The notes beneath the pieces were generated by a model, which was given only the letters and a program-made list of their open reading frames with translations, ran no database searches and was not told the DNA's origin. From Aeromonas sp. FDAARGOS 1405 (GTDB lineage Bacteria > Pseudomonadota > Gammaproteobacteria > Enterobacterales > Aeromonadaceae), in the NCBI RefSeq assembly GCF_019048265.1, contig NZ_CP077311.1:1593501-1657500 (forward strand): DNA of 64,000 bases, written 5' to 3'. Each line of letters begins with the position of its first letter. Position 1 is the stretch's first letter. Below are positions 1-9,853 of this stretch, in pieces. Made by a program: the position numbers and the translations under genes.

Positions 1-97
1 TCACCTGATGCCGGTCGAGCAACTGCAGCAGGCGGGGAACCCCGTCACGGGTCCCCCTGAAGGTATCGACGTCGATCCGCAGACCCACCTCAGTCAT
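1..97 (-). CDS. arnD: ArnD, 4-deoxy-4-formamido-L-arabinose-phosphoundecaprenol deformylase (5' end only)
   Basis: Only the first 32 codons are in the window; the gene runs off the left edge. The ATG at 97 overlaps the 3' end of arnA by 8 bases, which is typical of translationally coupled arn genes. The N-terminus reads [20 protein letters not shown], the start of the NodB-type polysaccharide deacetylase fold, and it carries the conserved metal-binding DVD motif. The family removes the formyl group from undecaprenyl-phosphate-Ara4FN at the inner membrane before transfer to lipid A. Family assignment rests on this short segment plus operon position. Confidence 0.9.
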   Translation of the reverse strand, partial: MTEVGLRIDVDTFRGTRDGVPRLLQLLDRHQV

Positions 98-2081
98 GCT
101 CGACTCCTGTGGTGACCGCCCCTTGCAGGAAGAAGTCCAGCGTCTTGCCGATGGTCTCTTCCATCTCGATGGTCGGTTCCCAGTCGATCAGCTTGCGGGC
201 ATTACGGATGCTCGGACGACGGTGGGAGACATCCTGATAGCCGTCGCCATAGAAGGACTTGCTCTCCACCAGCTTGAAGCCGGCGAACGGCGGGAAGTGG
301 TCGCGCAGCGGGTGGGCATCGAATTTGGCGAGCAGCACCTCCGCCATCTCGCGAATGCTCGCCTCGTTATCCGGGTTGCCGATGTTGATGATCTGGCCGT
401 TGCAGCGATTGCCCCTGTTTTCGACGATGCGGAACAGGGCTTCAATGCCATCCTCGATATCGGTGAAGCAGCGTTTCTGGGCGCCGCCATCCACCAGCTG
501 GATCGGGGTGCCGTCCACCAGATTGAGGATCAGTTGGGTGATGGCGCGGGAACTGCCGATGCGGGCAGAGTCCAGGCTGTCGAGGCGTGGGCCCATCCAG
601 TTGAAGGGACGGAACAGTGTGAAGTTGAGCCCCTCTTTTTTGCCGTAGGCCCAGATCACCCTATCCAGCAGCTGCTTGGAGACCGAGTAGATCCAGCGCT
701 GTTTGTTGATGGGGCCGACGATGAGGCGGGATTCATCTTCGTCGAAGCTGTGGTCGTCGCACATCCCGTACACCTCGGAGGTGGAGGGGAAGATGATGCG
801 CTTGTGGTACTTGACGCAGTAGCGGACGATCTTGAGGTTCTCTTCAAAGTCGAGTTCGAACACCCGCAGCGGGTTGCGGGTGTACTCGATGGGGGTGGCG
901 ATGGCCACCAGCGGCAGGATCACGTCGCACTTCTTGATGTGGTACTCGATCCACTCGGTGTGGATGCTGATGTCCCCCTCCACGAAGTGGAAGTGGGGGT
1001 GGCCGATGAAGCGTTCCACTGCGCTGGAGCCGATGTCGAGGCCATAGACCTCGTAGCCGCCATCCTTGAGCAGGCGCTCGGTCAGGTGGTTGCCGATAAA
1101 GCCGTTGACGCCGAGGATCAGCACTCGGGTCAGGCGCGCCTTGCGCAGGGCATTGCTCGCCTTGGCGCCGATCTTCATCCCTTCGACCAGCCCCAGTTCG
1201 CGGGCAAGTTGGGCACCGCGTACATAAAGTCCCCCTTCGGCCTGGCCGGTCAGGATCTCCAGCACCCCCTCACCACAGGCCACCCGCAGCGGGTCGTGGG
1301 AGAGAATGGTGCCCGGCTGCTGGTCGCTCTGGATCGCCAGCGGCTTTGCCTGCCAGACCGTCAGCTTGCGATCACCGGCGAAGCTGAAGGCTCCCGGGTA
1401 GGGCTGGGTAACGGCACGTACCAGGTTATAGAGATCCCTAGCGGGCTTATCCCAGTGCAGTTCGCCATCGGCCGGGGTGCGGCGACCATAGTAGCTTGCC
1501 TTGCTCTCGTCCTGCGGGGTGAAGGTGGCGTCACCGCGCTTGAGTTTGACCAGCTCCCCTTCCAGCAGGGCGCGGGCTGCCTGGCGCATCTTGCCATGCA
1601 GGGTCAGCGCGGTGTCATCGTGGGCAATGGTTACTGCCTGTTGGGCAAGGATATCGCCGGCATCGGCACGGGCTGTCATCCGGTGCAGGGTCATGCCGGT
1701 TTCGCGTTCGCCGTTGACCAGACACCAGTTGATGGGCGCCCGGCCACGATAGGCAGGCAGCAGGGATCCATGCAGATTGAAGGCCCCGACGGTCGGGATA
1801 TCGAGGAGTTCCTGCTTGAGCAGGTTGCGGTAGTAGAAGGAGAAGATGGCCTCGGGCGCCAGTTCGCGGATACGCTCGACCCAGAGCGGGTGGTTCACGT
1901 CTTCGGGAGAGAAGACCGGCAGGTCGTGATCGGCACAGAGTTGGGCGACCGAGTCGAAGAAGCGGTTCTCGCCCGGATCGTCGGCATGGGTAAAGACCGC
2001 CTGGATCTGGTAGCCGGCCTGAAGCAGGGACTCGATACCGGTGCAGCCGATATCGTGATAGGCAAAGACGACAACGTTCAT
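90..2081 (-). CDS. arnA: ArnA, bifunctional UDP-Ara4N formyltransferase / UDP-glucuronate decarboxylase
   Basis: The protein has 663 residues, the usual ArnA length. Residues 1-300 are a methionyl-tRNA formyltransferase-like domain with the motif [16 protein letters not shown] around residue 104. Residues 315-655 are a short-chain dehydrogenase domain with nucleotide-binding [10 protein letters not shown] and the catalytic YSVSK (Tyr-x-x-x-Lys). The C-terminal domain oxidatively decarboxylates UDP-glucuronate to the 4-keto pentose; after ArnB transaminates it, the N-terminal domain formylates UDP-Ara4N. It acts in the cytoplasm in lipid A aminoarabinose modification, which confers resistance to polymyxin and cationic peptides. 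The start overlaps the arnC stop by 4 bases, so the genes form an operon. The long ORF on the opposite strand is a shadow. Confidence 0.97.
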   Translation of the reverse strand: MNVVVFAYHDIGCTGIESLLQAGYQIQAVFTHADDPGENRFFDSVAQLCADHDLPVFSPEDVNHPLWVERIRELAPEAIFSFYYRNLLKQELLDIPTVGAFNLHGSLLPAYRGRAPINWCLVNGERETGMTLHRMTARADAGDILAQQAVTIAHDDTALTLHGKMRQAARALLEGELVKLKRGDATFTPQDESKASYYGRRTPADGELHWDKPARDLYNLVRAVTQPYPGAFSFAGDRKLTVWQAKPLAIQSDQQPGTILSHDPLRVACGEGVLEILTGQAEGGLYVRGAQLARELGLVEGMKIGAKASNALRKARLTRVLILGVNGFIGNHLTERLLKDGGYEVYGLDIGSSAVERFIGHPHFHFVEGDISIHTEWIEYHIKKCDVILPLVAIATPIEYTRNPLRVFELDFEENLKIVRYCVKYHKRIIFPSTSEVYGMCDDHSFDEDESRLIVGPINKQRWIYSVSKQLLDRVIWAYGKKEGLNFTLFRPFNWMGPRLDSLDSARIGSSRAITQLILNLVDGTPIQLVDGGAQKRCFTDIEDGIEALFRIVENRGNRCNGQIINIGNPDNEASIREMAEVLLAKFDAHPLRDHFPPFAGFKLVESKSFYGDGYQDVSHRRPSIRNARKLIDWEPTIEMEETIGKTLDFFLQGAVTTGVEHD

Positions 2082-3058
2082 GATTGAGTTTCCTGTTGCG
2101 AAGCATCCGGGGTGGAGCGAACGATTTGGTGAATGAAGTAGCGGGGACGGGCGCGCACATCGGTATACATTCGGCCTATGTACTCACCCAGCAGTCCCAT
2201 CCCGATCAGCTGTACGCCGACAAAGGTGAAGAGAATGGCAAACAGGGTGAAGACGCCATCTGCTGCCCAGTCGGCACCCAGTAACAGGCGCAGCAGCAGC
2301 AGCAGGATCGAGAAGATGAAGCCGATCCCCGCCACCACGCTGCCGACGATGCTGAGCAGGCGTAGCGGGGCCGTGGTCATGCAGGTGACCAGGTCGTACA
2401 TCAGGTTGATAAGGTGCATCAGGCCGTATTTGGATTCGCCGTGGGCCCGCTCGGCGTGGCCCACCTCCAGCTCTGTGGTACGGCGGGCAAAGCTGTTGGC
2501 TAGGATGGGGATGAAGGTGCTGCGCTCCTGACAGCAGAGCATGGCGTCGATGATGTGGCGGCGATAGGCACGCAGCATGCAGCCGTAGTCGCTCATCTGG
2601 ACGCCGGTGGCCCGCTGTACCGACTTGTTGATAAAGCGGGAGGCTGTTTTGCGAAACCAGGAGTCCTGCCGGTTGCGGCGGATGGTACCGACCACGTCAT
2701 ACCCTTCCATGGCGCTGGCGACCAGCCGCGGGATCTCTTCCGGCGGGTTCTGCAGATCGGCATCCAGGGTGATCACCAGATCCCCTGTTGCCGTCTCGAA
2801 GCCGGCCATGATGGCGGCATGCTGGCCATAGTTGCGGTTGAGCAGCACGGCGACCAGCTTGCTCCCTTCGCGATTGGCGGCTTCGCTGATGATGGTGGCG
2901 GATCGGTCATTGCTGCCGTCGTCGATCAGGATCACTTCGTAATCCTGGCTCAGCTGCTCGCAGGTGTCGGTCACCCGTTGCAGCAGTTCCGGCAGGCTCG
3001 CCTCCTCGTTGTAGATGGGGATGATGACTGAGACCCGTTTGATGTCGTTATGGTTCAC
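2078..3058 (-). CDS. arnC: ArnC, undecaprenyl-phosphate Ara4FN transferase
   Basis: A 326-residue family 2 glycosyltransferase. The N-terminal GT-A domain has the acidic DDGS motif near residue 47 and the metal-binding [12 protein letters not shown] near residue 99. Two long hydrophobic segments (about 235-265 and 270-300) anchor it in the inner membrane. The family moves formylated aminoarabinose from UDP to undecaprenyl phosphate. It lies between arnB (6-base gap) and arnA (4-base overlap), so the order arnB-arnC-arnA-arnD follows the standard operon. Confidence 0.96.
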   Translation of the reverse strand: MNHNDIKRVSVIIPIYNEEASLPELLQRVTDTCEQLSQDYEVILIDDGSNDRSATIISEAANREGSKLVAVLLNRNYGQHAAIMAGFETATGDLVITLDADLQNPPEEIPRLVASAMEGYDVVGTIRRNRQDSWFRKTASRFINKSVQRATGVQMSDYGCMLRAYRRHIIDAMLCCQERSTFIPILANSFARRTTELEVGHAERAHGESKYGLMHLINLMYDLVTCMTTAPLRLLSIVGSVVAGIGFIFSILLLLLRLLLGADWAADGVFTLFAILFTFVGVQLIGMGLLGEYIGRMYTDVRARPRYFIHQIVRSTPDASQQETQS

Positions 3059-3064
3059 GTATTG

Positions 3065-4201
3065 TTACTCCAGTATGTCGGTCAGGGCTGCCACGACCCG
3101 ATCCACGTCGGAGAGCGTCATGTCGGGGAAGAGGGGCAGGGTGCAGAGCCGTGACGAGTTCCACTCTGTGTTGGGTAGCGAAAGATCCGGATAGCGCTCC
3201 CGGTAGTACTTCTGGGTGTGTGCAGCGCGAAAATGCAGGCCACTACCGATGCCTCGCTCCTGTAGCGCCTGCATCAGCTGATCGCGATTGAGGCCGCACT
3301 GCTCGGGGTCGACCCGCACCATGAAGAGGTGCCAGGCATGCAGATGGGGGTAGGTGGGAATGGCAAGCGGTGCCAGCGGCAGGTTGGCCAGACGTTCATG
3401 GTAGCGAGACACCAGCTCGACCCGCTTGGCATTGAGCTCGGGCAGTCGGGCCAGCTGCACCAGAGCGATGGCGGCGTTGATGTCGGCCAGGTTGTATTTG
3501 AAGCCCGGCATCAGCACCTCCGCCTGCGGCTTGCGTCCCAGCGTCATGCGGTCGAAGGCATCGACCCCCAGGCCGTGGAATTTCAGCATGCGAGCCTTGT
3601 CGGCCAGCACCTGGTCATCGGTCACCAGCATGCCTCCCTCGGCACAGGTAAGATTTTTGATGGCGTGGAAGGAGAAGATGGCGGTGCCGGTTTCCCCGAC
3701 CCAGCGCGCGCGATAGCGGGTGCCGACTGCATGGGCGGCATCTTCGATAACTGGAATATCGTGCTGGCGACCTAGGGCGAGGATGGGGTCGAGGTCGACC
3801 GGTGCCCCTGCGTAGTGGACCGGGATGATGGCCCGGGTGTTGGGGGTGATGAGCGGTTCTATCTGGTCGGCGCTGACCATCAGAGTATTCCTGTCCACAT
3901 CGACAAAGACCGGGGTGGCCCCCAGCAGGGTGATGATGTTGATGGTGGAGACCCAGGTCTGGGAGGGGGTGATCACCTCGTCACCCGGGCCAATCCCCAG
4001 CGCCATCAGGGTGACATGCATGCCCGCGGTCGCGGAGCAGAGCGCGACCGCATGCTGGCAGCCAAAGGTCTCGCAGAAACGCTGCTCCAGCTCATGATTT
4101 TTCGGACCCGTGGTGATCCATCCCGATTGCAGCACCTCGCTGACGGCACGGATCTCGGCCTCGCCCATGGCAGGCTTTGAGAATGGCAGAAAGTCTTTCA
4201 T
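3065..4201 (-). CDS. arnB: ArnB, UDP-4-amino-4-deoxy-L-arabinose oxoglutarate aminotransferase
   Basis: A 378-residue PLP-dependent aminotransferase of the DegT/DnrJ/EryC1 family. The Schiff-base lysine is in [16 protein letters not shown] near residue 183, and EDAAHAVGT carries the aspartate that pairs with the PLP nitrogen. It converts the UDP-4-keto-pentose made by ArnA to UDP-Ara4N with glutamate as donor. It is the first gene of the minus-strand arn operon. The 399-base gap separating it from the divergent ugd must hold the operon promoter. Confidence 0.96.
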   Translation of the reverse strand: MKDFLPFSKPAMGEAEIRAVSEVLQSGWITTGPKNHELEQRFCETFGCQHAVALCSATAGMHVTLMALGIGPGDEVITPSQTWVSTINIITLLGATPVFVDVDRNTLMVSADQIEPLITPNTRAIIPVHYAGAPVDLDPILALGRQHDIPVIEDAAHAVGTRYRARWVGETGTAIFSFHAIKNLTCAEGGMLVTDDQVLADKARMLKFHGLGVDAFDRMTLGRKPQAEVLMPGFKYNLADINAAIALVQLARLPELNAKRVELVSRYHERLANLPLAPLAIPTYPHLHAWHLFMVRVDPEQCGLNRDQLMQALQERGIGSGLHFRAAHTQKYYRERYPDLSLPNTEWNSSRLCTLPLFPDMTLSDVDRVVAALTDILE

Positions 4202-4240
4202 ACGACTCCGGTCTTAATGTCGCAAAAAATAAAATGACGA

Positions 4241-4265
4241 TGAAAATCGGCATTACCGATTTTCA
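4241..4265. repeat. Inverted repeat in the arnB leader
   Basis: TGAAAATCGG and CCGATTTTCA form perfect 10-base arms around a 5-base loop, 40 to 64 bases upstream of the arnB start. In the arnB direction it is followed by A/T-rich sequence with a run of U in the RNA, so it could be a leader hairpin, a weak attenuator or a regulator-binding palindrome. The sequence alone does not decide which. Confidence 0.5.
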
Positions 4266-4514
4266 CTGGAAATATGCCTGGGGAAAGTGTCGAGATTGCT
4301 CGATATATTTTGAAAGTAGCTGAATAACGAGTTTTTATTCAAGCGCACAGCAACACTTGGTAACAATTACTGCCGCTTTGGTGATGTAAGTTAATATGGA
4401 AATATCTCGTAACAAAAAATTGCTTGGTTTTGTTTTTGGTTGGTGTTTAGCCATTTGCCTAGGTTCACAACCAGAATTATCAGCTGTTGCTGAACGGGTT
4501 GGTTGTCGTTCAAA

Positions 4515-4545
4515 TTGACACTGCTTGTTACAAATTGCCCATAGT
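4515..4545 (+). promoter_or_regulatory. Possible ugd promoter
   Basis: TTGACA at 4515-4520 matches the sigma-70 -35 consensus exactly. The best -10, CATAGT at 4540-4545, matches four of six positions at a long 19-base spacing. It lies 56 bases upstream of the ugd ATG. Spacing and the weak -10 keep confidence low; a regulator may assist. Confidence 0.35.
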
Positions 4546-4600
4546 GCAATTGGGTAAAGGATGTAAAGTTTCCATCATTACGCATTATGGGAAGGTTGTT

Positions 4601-5968
4601 ATGAATATCACAGTATTTGGCAGTGGTTATGTTGGACTGGTACAGGCAATTGTATTGGCTGACGTGGGACATCAAGTTGTCTGTATCGATCTTGATGCAG
4701 ATAAAATAAATAGATTATCCCATGGCGAATTACCAATATATGAGCCGGGACTGGATGTGTTATTACACCAGACATTGCAAAATGGCTCGCTGACATTCAC
4801 CACGGATATTCCCATGGCGGTTACCCACGGTGACGTGCAATTTATCGCCGTCGGTACGCCTCCTGATGAGGATGGTTCGGCCGATCTGAGCGCCGTCAGG
4901 GCGGTGGCGAGATCGATTGCCCTGCATCGTTCAGATGAGGTGATCATCGTCAACAAATCCACCGTGCCGGTCGGTACGGCAGACAAGGTATTCCACTGGG
5001 TCATGGAGCAGCAGGCCGAGCTTGGCAAGCAGTTCGAGTTCGATGTGGTCTCCAATCCCGAGTTTCTCAAAGAGGGGGCGGCCGTCCGTGATTGCCAGCG
5101 TCCGGATCGCATCGTCATCGGCACCGGTAAGGAGCGCTCCAGAGCCGTCATGCGTGAGTTGTATGAGCCATTCAATCGCAATCACGACCGCATTCTGTTT
5201 ATGGATGTTCGCAGTGCCGAGCTGACCAAGTATGCCGCCAACTGCATGCTGGCCACCAAGATCAGCTTTATCAACGAGATGGCTGGACTGGCCGAGCGGG
5301 TCGGTGCGGATATCGAGCTGGTGCGGCAGGGGATTGGTGCCGACCAGCGTATCGGCTACCAGTTTATCTATCCCGGTTGTGGTTATGGTGGATCCTGTTT
5401 CCCCAAGGATGTGAGGGCATTTCTGGCGACTGCAGCGGCCCTCGACTACGACACGCCGCTTATTCGTGCGGTGGAGCGGGTCAACGAGCGGCAGAAGTTC
5501 AAGCTCTTCGACACCCTGGCCTGCCACTTTCACGAGCAGGGCGAGTCGCTGGTAGGCAAGACCATTGCCATCTGGGGACTCGCCTTCAAGCCCAATACCG
5601 ATGACATGCGCGAAGCGCCGAGTCGGGTGCTGATGGAGGCGCTGTGGCAGGAGGGGGCGCGGGTGCAGGCCTTCGATCCGGTGGCGATGAAGGAGGCCCA
5701 GCGTATCTATGGTTGCCAGCCCGAGCTGTCGCTGATGGGGACCAGGGAGGCGGCGCTGGCGGGGGCGGATGCGTTGGTCATCTGTACCGAGTGGAACGAG
5801 TTCAAGGCGCCCGATTTTGCCCAGATCAGGAAGATGCTGGCGCACCCCCTCATTGTCGATGGTCGCAATCTCTACGATCCGCTCAAGATGAAGGGGCTGG
5901 GTTTTTCCTACTATGCCATCGGGCGTGGGGAGACCATTGCAGAAGGGATGAGCCATGCAGAGTGCTGA
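4601..5968 (+). CDS. ugd: UDP-glucose 6-dehydrogenase
   Basis: A 455-residue NAD-dependent UDP-glucose dehydrogenase that oxidises UDP-glucose to UDP-glucuronate, the substrate of ArnA and of capsule and LPS sugars. The ATG at 4601 is chosen because MNITVFGSGYVG is the standard N-terminal Rossmann start and GGGAAGG lies just upstream; the longer in-frame ORF from 4487 has no homologous N-terminus. The catalytic cysteine sits in YGGSCFPKD near residue 265. The C-terminal nucleotide-sugar-binding domain has the motif IWGLAFKPNTDDMREAPS. Its place divergent from arnBCAD suggests it mainly feeds aminoarabinose synthesis. The 3' end overlaps the next gene by 14 bases. Confidence 0.96.
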   Translation: MNITVFGSGYVGLVQAIVLADVGHQVVCIDLDADKINRLSHGELPIYEPGLDVLLHQTLQNGSLTFTTDIPMAVTHGDVQFIAVGTPPDEDGSADLSAVRAVARSIALHRSDEVIIVNKSTVPVGTADKVFHWVMEQQAELGKQFEFDVVSNPEFLKEGAAVRDCQRPDRIVIGTGKERSRAVMRELYEPFNRNHDRILFMDVRSAELTKYAANCMLATKISFINEMAGLAERVGADIELVRQGIGADQRIGYQFIYPGCGYGGSCFPKDVRAFLATAAALDYDTPLIRAVERVNERQKFKLFDTLACHFHEQGESLVGKTIAIWGLAFKPNTDDMREAPSRVLMEALWQEGARVQAFDPVAMKEAQRIYGCQPELSLMGTREAALAGADALVICTEWNEFKAPDFAQIRKMLAHPLIVDGRNLYDPLKMKGLGFSYYAIGRGETIAEGMSHAEC

Positions 5969-7637
5969 TATTTCGCAGCGCACTCTCTGCTGGATGTTGC
6001 TGCTGGTTGCACTGGTGCTGCTGTCTGGCCAGTTTGACCATCAGCTCTGGACGCCTGATGAACCTCGCGAAGCGGCTATTGCACTCGAGATGTATCGCAG
6101 TGGTGACTGGGTGGTACCAACCCTTGGCGGGCGCAGCTTTGTCGAGAAGCCACCACTCTTTTACATGGCCGCTCTGCCGTTTCTTGATGGGTTTGAATCC
6201 TGGCTGGGGGTGACCAATAGCCTGCGGTTGGCGGGCGTGGTCTGGGCGGCGGGTATGCTGCTTTTTACCGGCCTGCTGGCCTATCGCCTGCTTGGCAACA
6301 GGTCTGCGGCACTCTGGTCGGTCATCGCACTGGGCACCATGGAGGGATTTATTATCAACACGCACTGGATCAGAACGGACAGTGCGCTCGCCTTCTTTGT
6401 CATATTTACCCTCTGGGCATTTTCAGAATATTACCTTGCACGCCGTTGGTGGATGGCGATATTGGCTGGAATAGGGCTGGCGGGCTGTTTTATGGCAAAA
6501 GGTCCTATCGGGCCGCTGACAGTGTTTTTTGGCTGGTTCCCGCTATTCTTCTTCGCTGCAAGATGTGCCGCCATCGACAAAAAACTGCCAGGATTTATCT
6601 GGCAGCATCTGCTGATGCTGCTCTGTTTTATATTGCCAGTGGCAGCGTGGATTCGTGAATTAATTAATCATGTCGATGGCGATGCTTTATGGAATGAGTG
6701 GTTCTGGCAGAATCAGGTAGGCCGCCTGACAGGCACCTCGACCGAACTCGGCCATATCAAGAAAGGGGCCTATCTCTATTATTTATTGGGGATGGCTGAA
6801 TATACCATCCCCTGGTTGCCATTCATTTTCTATTGGGGTTGGCAAACCATCAAACAGCGACGCTGGAGTCGTGAGAGGTTATTTCTGTTGTGCTGGGCAG
6901 TGGGCACCCTTTTGCTGTTAACCCTCTCATCCACCAAGCGCACCCTCTATCTTTTTCCGTTGTTGCCGGTATTTGCCATCATGCTGGGTCAGGTCAGCCT
7001 GAACTGGCCGGGATGGACGGCTCGCTATGGTCGGGGATGGCTCTGTTTCATGCTGCTGTTCTGTGTCGTGGTCATAGGGCTACCTCTGCTGGGCCCTTCA
7101 CTACCGGTGGCCAGTCATGTTCCGGCAGACGTGCTACAGGTCGCCAGCAAGCTGGGGTGGCGTTATATCCCCGCCAGTATGCTCTTCGTGATTGCGCTGG
7201 CGCTGTTGTTGCGGCGCAAGGAGGTGCATGGCGCTACTCATGTTGCCAGCTCGGTGGCCATCATGTTTCTGCTCACCTTTACACTGGTTTACCCCTTGAT
7301 CGATGCCGCCAAGGGAGTATCGGGAAAGATGGCCCGGTTGCTTGAGGGAATACCGCTCGAGAAGCGGGATCGCATCGCCGGCTGGCAATTGGGGGAGACG
7401 GAGCTTGGTCTGCTATCTGCCTATGAAGAGATGCGGGTAATGAATCTGGACAGGGAGAAAGTGAGGGATGTGGTTGCCTGTCGTGATGCCCGGTTTGATG
7501 CCGTGTTGGTCAATGGTACGGCCGGGGAGAGGGTCAAGCTGCTGGAGGGGATTCCCTATCAGTTGCTGGCCCAGACCGCTCTGCGCTCGGACAAAGGGCA
7601 ACTACTGACTCTGGTGACAGGATTACAGTGCCATTAA
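5955..7637 (+). CDS. ArnT-like membrane glycosyltransferase (GT-C fold, PMT/GT39-GT83 family)
   Basis: A 560-residue protein with about a dozen hydrophobic segments. The first periplasmic loop carries LWTPDEPREAAIALEMYRSG, with the acidic pair at the position used for catalysis in GT-C enzymes, followed by VEKPPLFY. Later motifs MAKGPIG and STKRTLYLFPLLP resemble the donor-site loops of ArnT. It overlaps ugd by 14 bases, so the two are almost certainly co-transcribed. The family moves a sugar from undecaprenyl phosphate to an envelope acceptor on the periplasmic face. It could be a second Ara4N transferase or use another sugar: the normal arnT is expected after arnD, beyond the left edge, so I leave the symbol blank. 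Confidence 0.8.
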   Translation: MQSADISQRTLCWMLLLVALVLLSGQFDHQLWTPDEPREAAIALEMYRSGDWVVPTLGGRSFVEKPPLFYMAALPFLDGFESWLGVTNSLRLAGVVWAAGMLLFTGLLAYRLLGNRSAALWSVIALGTMEGFIINTHWIRTDSALAFFVIFTLWAFSEYYLARRWWMAILAGIGLAGCFMAKGPIGPLTVFFGWFPLFFFAARCAAIDKKLPGFIWQHLLMLLCFILPVAAWIRELINHVDGDALWNEWFWQNQVGRLTGTSTELGHIKKGAYLYYLLGMAEYTIPWLPFIFYWGWQTIKQRRWSRERLFLLCWAVGTLLLLTLSSTKRTLYLFPLLPVFAIMLGQVSLNWPGWTARYGRGWLCFMLLFCVVVIGLPLLGPSLPVASHVPADVLQVASKLGWRYIPASMLFVIALALLLRRKEVHGATHVASSVAIMFLLTFTLVYPLIDAAKGVSGKMARLLEGIPLEKRDRIAGWQLGETELGLLSAYEEMRVMNLDREKVRDVVACRDARFDAVLVNGTAGERVKLLEGIPYQLLAQTALRSDKGQLLTLVTGLQCH

Positions 7638-7873
7638 GCCATCTATTCCCATTCAGGGGCACTGTATGAGGCAATATGGCCGTGTGGTGACGGTTCCGCT
7701 CTTCCCGGCCTGGCGTCGGGCTGACAGCGGGTTTGCAACCCTTGGTGATAAGCGAACTTCACGATGCGGCCATCTCGCAGGTGGCTAATGAATGGGATAG
7801 ATGGGGTGTGAGGGGCCGCGACCGCTATGGGTTGCAGGAACTTCACCCAGCCGGATTGGTGGATTGCAAAGAT

Positions 7874-7905
7874 AAAAAAACCGATGCCTTGGCATCGGTT
7901 TTTTT
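7874..7905. terminator. Bidirectional rho-independent terminator
   Basis: The 18-base palindrome CCGATGCCTTGGCATCGG (7881-7898) is flanked by seven A on the left and seven T on the right, so it can end transcripts from both sides: the ArnT-like gene on plus and bamD on minus, whose stop is at 7928. The rest of 7638-7927 shows no credible gene. Confidence 0.9.
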
Positions 7906-7927
7906 ATTACCGGTTTATCCGTATCAC

Positions 7928-8692
7928 TCAGCTACGGCCGAGGCGGTTCTCCGGGTAGTTCTTGGCCAGCACTTCGCGGGCATGCTTGGCCAGCTGCGGC
8001 ATCTTCAGGGCGTCGTAAGACTCGACCATGATCTCCAGTGCCTTCTCGGTTTCGGCTGTGTCGGGGTAGGTCTCGACAATCAGCTTGGCCCGGTTGGCGG
8101 CCGCGACCAGTGCATCACGCTTCACGTAATACTCGGCCACGCTCAGGTCATATCGGGCCAGACGATTCTTCAGGCCAATCATGCGAGCGCGGGCATCGGC
8201 GGCATAGACGCTGTTGGGGTAGTTTTGCAGCAGGGTCTTGAAATCCTGGAATGCCTGACGGGCATAAGCCGGGTCTTTGTCGTCACGACCGATACCGAAC
8301 AGGCTCTGGAAGAAGTTGTAATCCGCCGCCATGTTGGTCAGGCCGCGCATATAGAAGACGTAATCGATATTTTTATGCGCCGGATTGAGGCGGATAAAAC
8401 GGTCGATATTGGCGATCGCCTGAGCGGTATCATCCTGCTTGTAGTAGGCATAGATGAGGTCAAGCTGCACCTGGTTGGAGTAGGCACCGAACGGGTAGCG
8501 AGAGTCCAAAGCCTCCAGCAATTCAGTGGCTTGCACGTAATTGCCAACGTCCAGTTTGAGGCGTGCTTTCTGGTACAGGGTCTCCGGCGGTTCGTCGGGT
8601 ACCTTGGGTTTGGTGCTGGAACAGCCTGTGATCAAGGTAGCGACCAAGGCGAGCGACATCAGCAGGTGAGACTTCTTTCCCATCAACAACAT
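7928..8692 (-). CDS. bamD: Outer membrane protein assembly factor BamD
   Basis: A roughly 250-residue outer-membrane lipoprotein with TPR-like repeats and one of the two essential parts of the BAM machine that inserts beta-barrel proteins. The lipobox is LITGC, preceded by a basic n-region (GKK) and a hydrophobic stretch. Family signatures include QVQLDLIYAYYK, AIDRFIRLNPAH-like sequence and DYVFYMRGLTNMA. Three in-frame ATGs lie close together (8701, 8692, 8683). I prefer 8692 because TGGA is spaced five bases upstream; 8683 would give the most classical signal peptide. It is divergent from rluD, the arrangement known in E. coli. Confidence 0.93.
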   Translation of the reverse strand: MLLMGKKSHLLMSLALVATLITGCSSTKPKVPDEPPETLYQKARLKLDVGNYVQATELLEALDSRYPFGAYSNQVQLDLIYAYYKQDDTAQAIANIDRFIRLNPAHKNIDYVFYMRGLTNMAADYNFFQSLFGIGRDDKDPAYARQAFQDFKTLLQNYPNSVYAADARARMIGLKNRLARYDLSVAEYYVKRDALVAAANRAKLIVETYPDTAETEKALEIMVESYDALKMPQLAKHAREVLAKNYPENRLGRS

Positions 8693-8800
8693 CCGGTCCA
8701 TTTCCACGAAATTGGCAAAGTATCCGTTATGCTTGGCTAAAAGAAAAGCTAGAATACCCGGATTATTTCGAATTGATACCCCCCGCTCAAGAGACCATAC

Positions 8801-9781
8801 ATGAGCCAGCATATTGAACTGACAGGCGAATTCCAGGATCACCAATTCGGGCAGCGACTCGACCAGGCCCTGGCCGAATTGTTTCCAGACTACTCCCGCA
8901 CCCGCATCAAGGAGTGGATTTTACAGGACAGAGTGACCCTGGACGGTCAGGTTGCCAACACCCCGCGCGAGAAGATTCTGGCCGGGCAGCAGGTGCATGT
9001 GAATGTCGAGCTGGAAGATGATACCCGCTGGGATGCCCAGGATATCGAGCTCAACATCGTTTATGAAGATGAACACATTCTGGTGATCGACAAACCGGCC
9101 GGACTGGTGGTTCACCCGGGCGCAGGTACGCCGGATGGCACCATCCTCAACGCCCTGCTGCACCGCTACCCCGGCATTGCCGAGGTGCCTCGCGCCGGTA
9201 TCGTGCACCGTCTGGATAAAGACACCACAGGATTGATGGTGGTTGCCAAAACCGTACCCGCCCAGACCCATCTGGTGGAAGCGTTGCAGGCGCGCCAGAT
9301 CACCCGTGAGTACGAAGCGATCGCCATCGGTCACATGACCGCAGGTGGCACTGTTGATGCGCCCATCGGCCGTCACCCGACCCAGCGTACCCATATGGCC
9401 GTGGTGCCCAATGGCCGTCCTTCCGTCACCCACTACCGGGTTCACGAGAAGTTCCGCGGCCACACCCGTCTGCGTCTGCGGCTGGAAACCGGTCGTACCC
9501 ACCAGATCCGTGTCCACATGGCGCACATCAAACACCCGCTGGTGGGCGACCCCGCTTACGGTGGCCGTCTGCGCCCGCTGCGCAACGCGACCCCCGAGCT
9601 GACCCTGGCACTGCGCAACTTCAACCGCCAGGCGTTGCATGCCACCATGCTGCAACTGGCTCACCCCATCACGGGTGAAGTGATGCAGTGGCACTCAGCT
9701 ACACCGCAAGATATGGTGGAGCTGATGGAGGTGTTGCGCGCGGATACCCTCGCCAATCCGGATGAATTGGTCTGGAAATAG
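8801..9781 (+). CDS. rluD: 23S rRNA pseudouridine(1911/1915/1917) synthase RluD
   Basis: A 326-residue protein: an N-terminal S4 RNA-binding domain (about residues 18-75, RLDQALAELFPDYSR) followed by the RluA-type catalytic domain. The catalytic aspartate is in HRLDKDTTGLMVVAK near residue 139, and the C-terminal RTHQIRVHMAHI motif is present. It isomerises three uridines in helix 69 of 23S rRNA. It is followed closely by pgeF, as in E. coli, where this neighbourhood continues to clpB; the same order is kept here. Confidence 0.95.
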   Translation: MSQHIELTGEFQDHQFGQRLDQALAELFPDYSRTRIKEWILQDRVTLDGQVANTPREKILAGQQVHVNVELEDDTRWDAQDIELNIVYEDEHILVIDKPAGLVVHPGAGTPDGTILNALLHRYPGIAEVPRAGIVHRLDKDTTGLMVVAKTVPAQTHLVEALQARQITREYEAIAIGHMTAGGTVDAPIGRHPTQRTHMAVVPNGRPSVTHYRVHEKFRGHTRLRLRLETGRTHQIRVHMAHIKHPLVGDPAYGGRLRPLRNATPELTLALRNFNRQALHATMLQLAHPITGEVMQWHSATPQDMVELMEVLRADTLANPDELVWK

Positions 9782-9853
9782 TGGTGAATCTGGCAGTGTT
9801 GCGACGACTTCTGCCGTAACCCGCCGATACAGCGCGTAGCACACAGAACCTTG

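Larger units (their letters stand above)
4202..4600. other. AT-rich divergent intergenic region between arnB and ugd
   Basis: There is no supportable gene here, although an upstream in-frame extension of ugd exists from 4487. The stretch is visibly richer in A and T than the flanking genes and must carry the promoters of both the arn operon (minus) and ugd (plus). Visible items are a 10-bp inverted repeat at 4241-4265 in the arnB leader and a perfect TTGACA at 4515-4520 with a weaker CATAGT 19 bases downstream, a possible ugd promoter. I could not find a convincing PhoP or PmrA/BasR operator. Confidence 0.6.

Noticed and set aside
96..2087. A 663-codon open frame on the plus strand opposite arnA (and an 839-codon one at 27714-30233 opposite torA).
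   Set aside because: Both mirror strongly supported genes in GC-rich sequence. The translations show no family motifs and have no credible ribosome-binding site or context.
4424..4449. A PhoP-box-like direct repeat (TTGGTTT ... TTGGTTG, TGTTTT ... TGTTTA) upstream of ugd.
   Set aside because: The repeats are 12 or 13 bases apart instead of the 11 of the PhoP box and match only loosely.
4487..4600. N-terminal extension of ugd by 38 codons.
   Set aside because: The standard Ugd N-terminus starts at 4601 with a good ribosome-binding site, and the extension has no homology.
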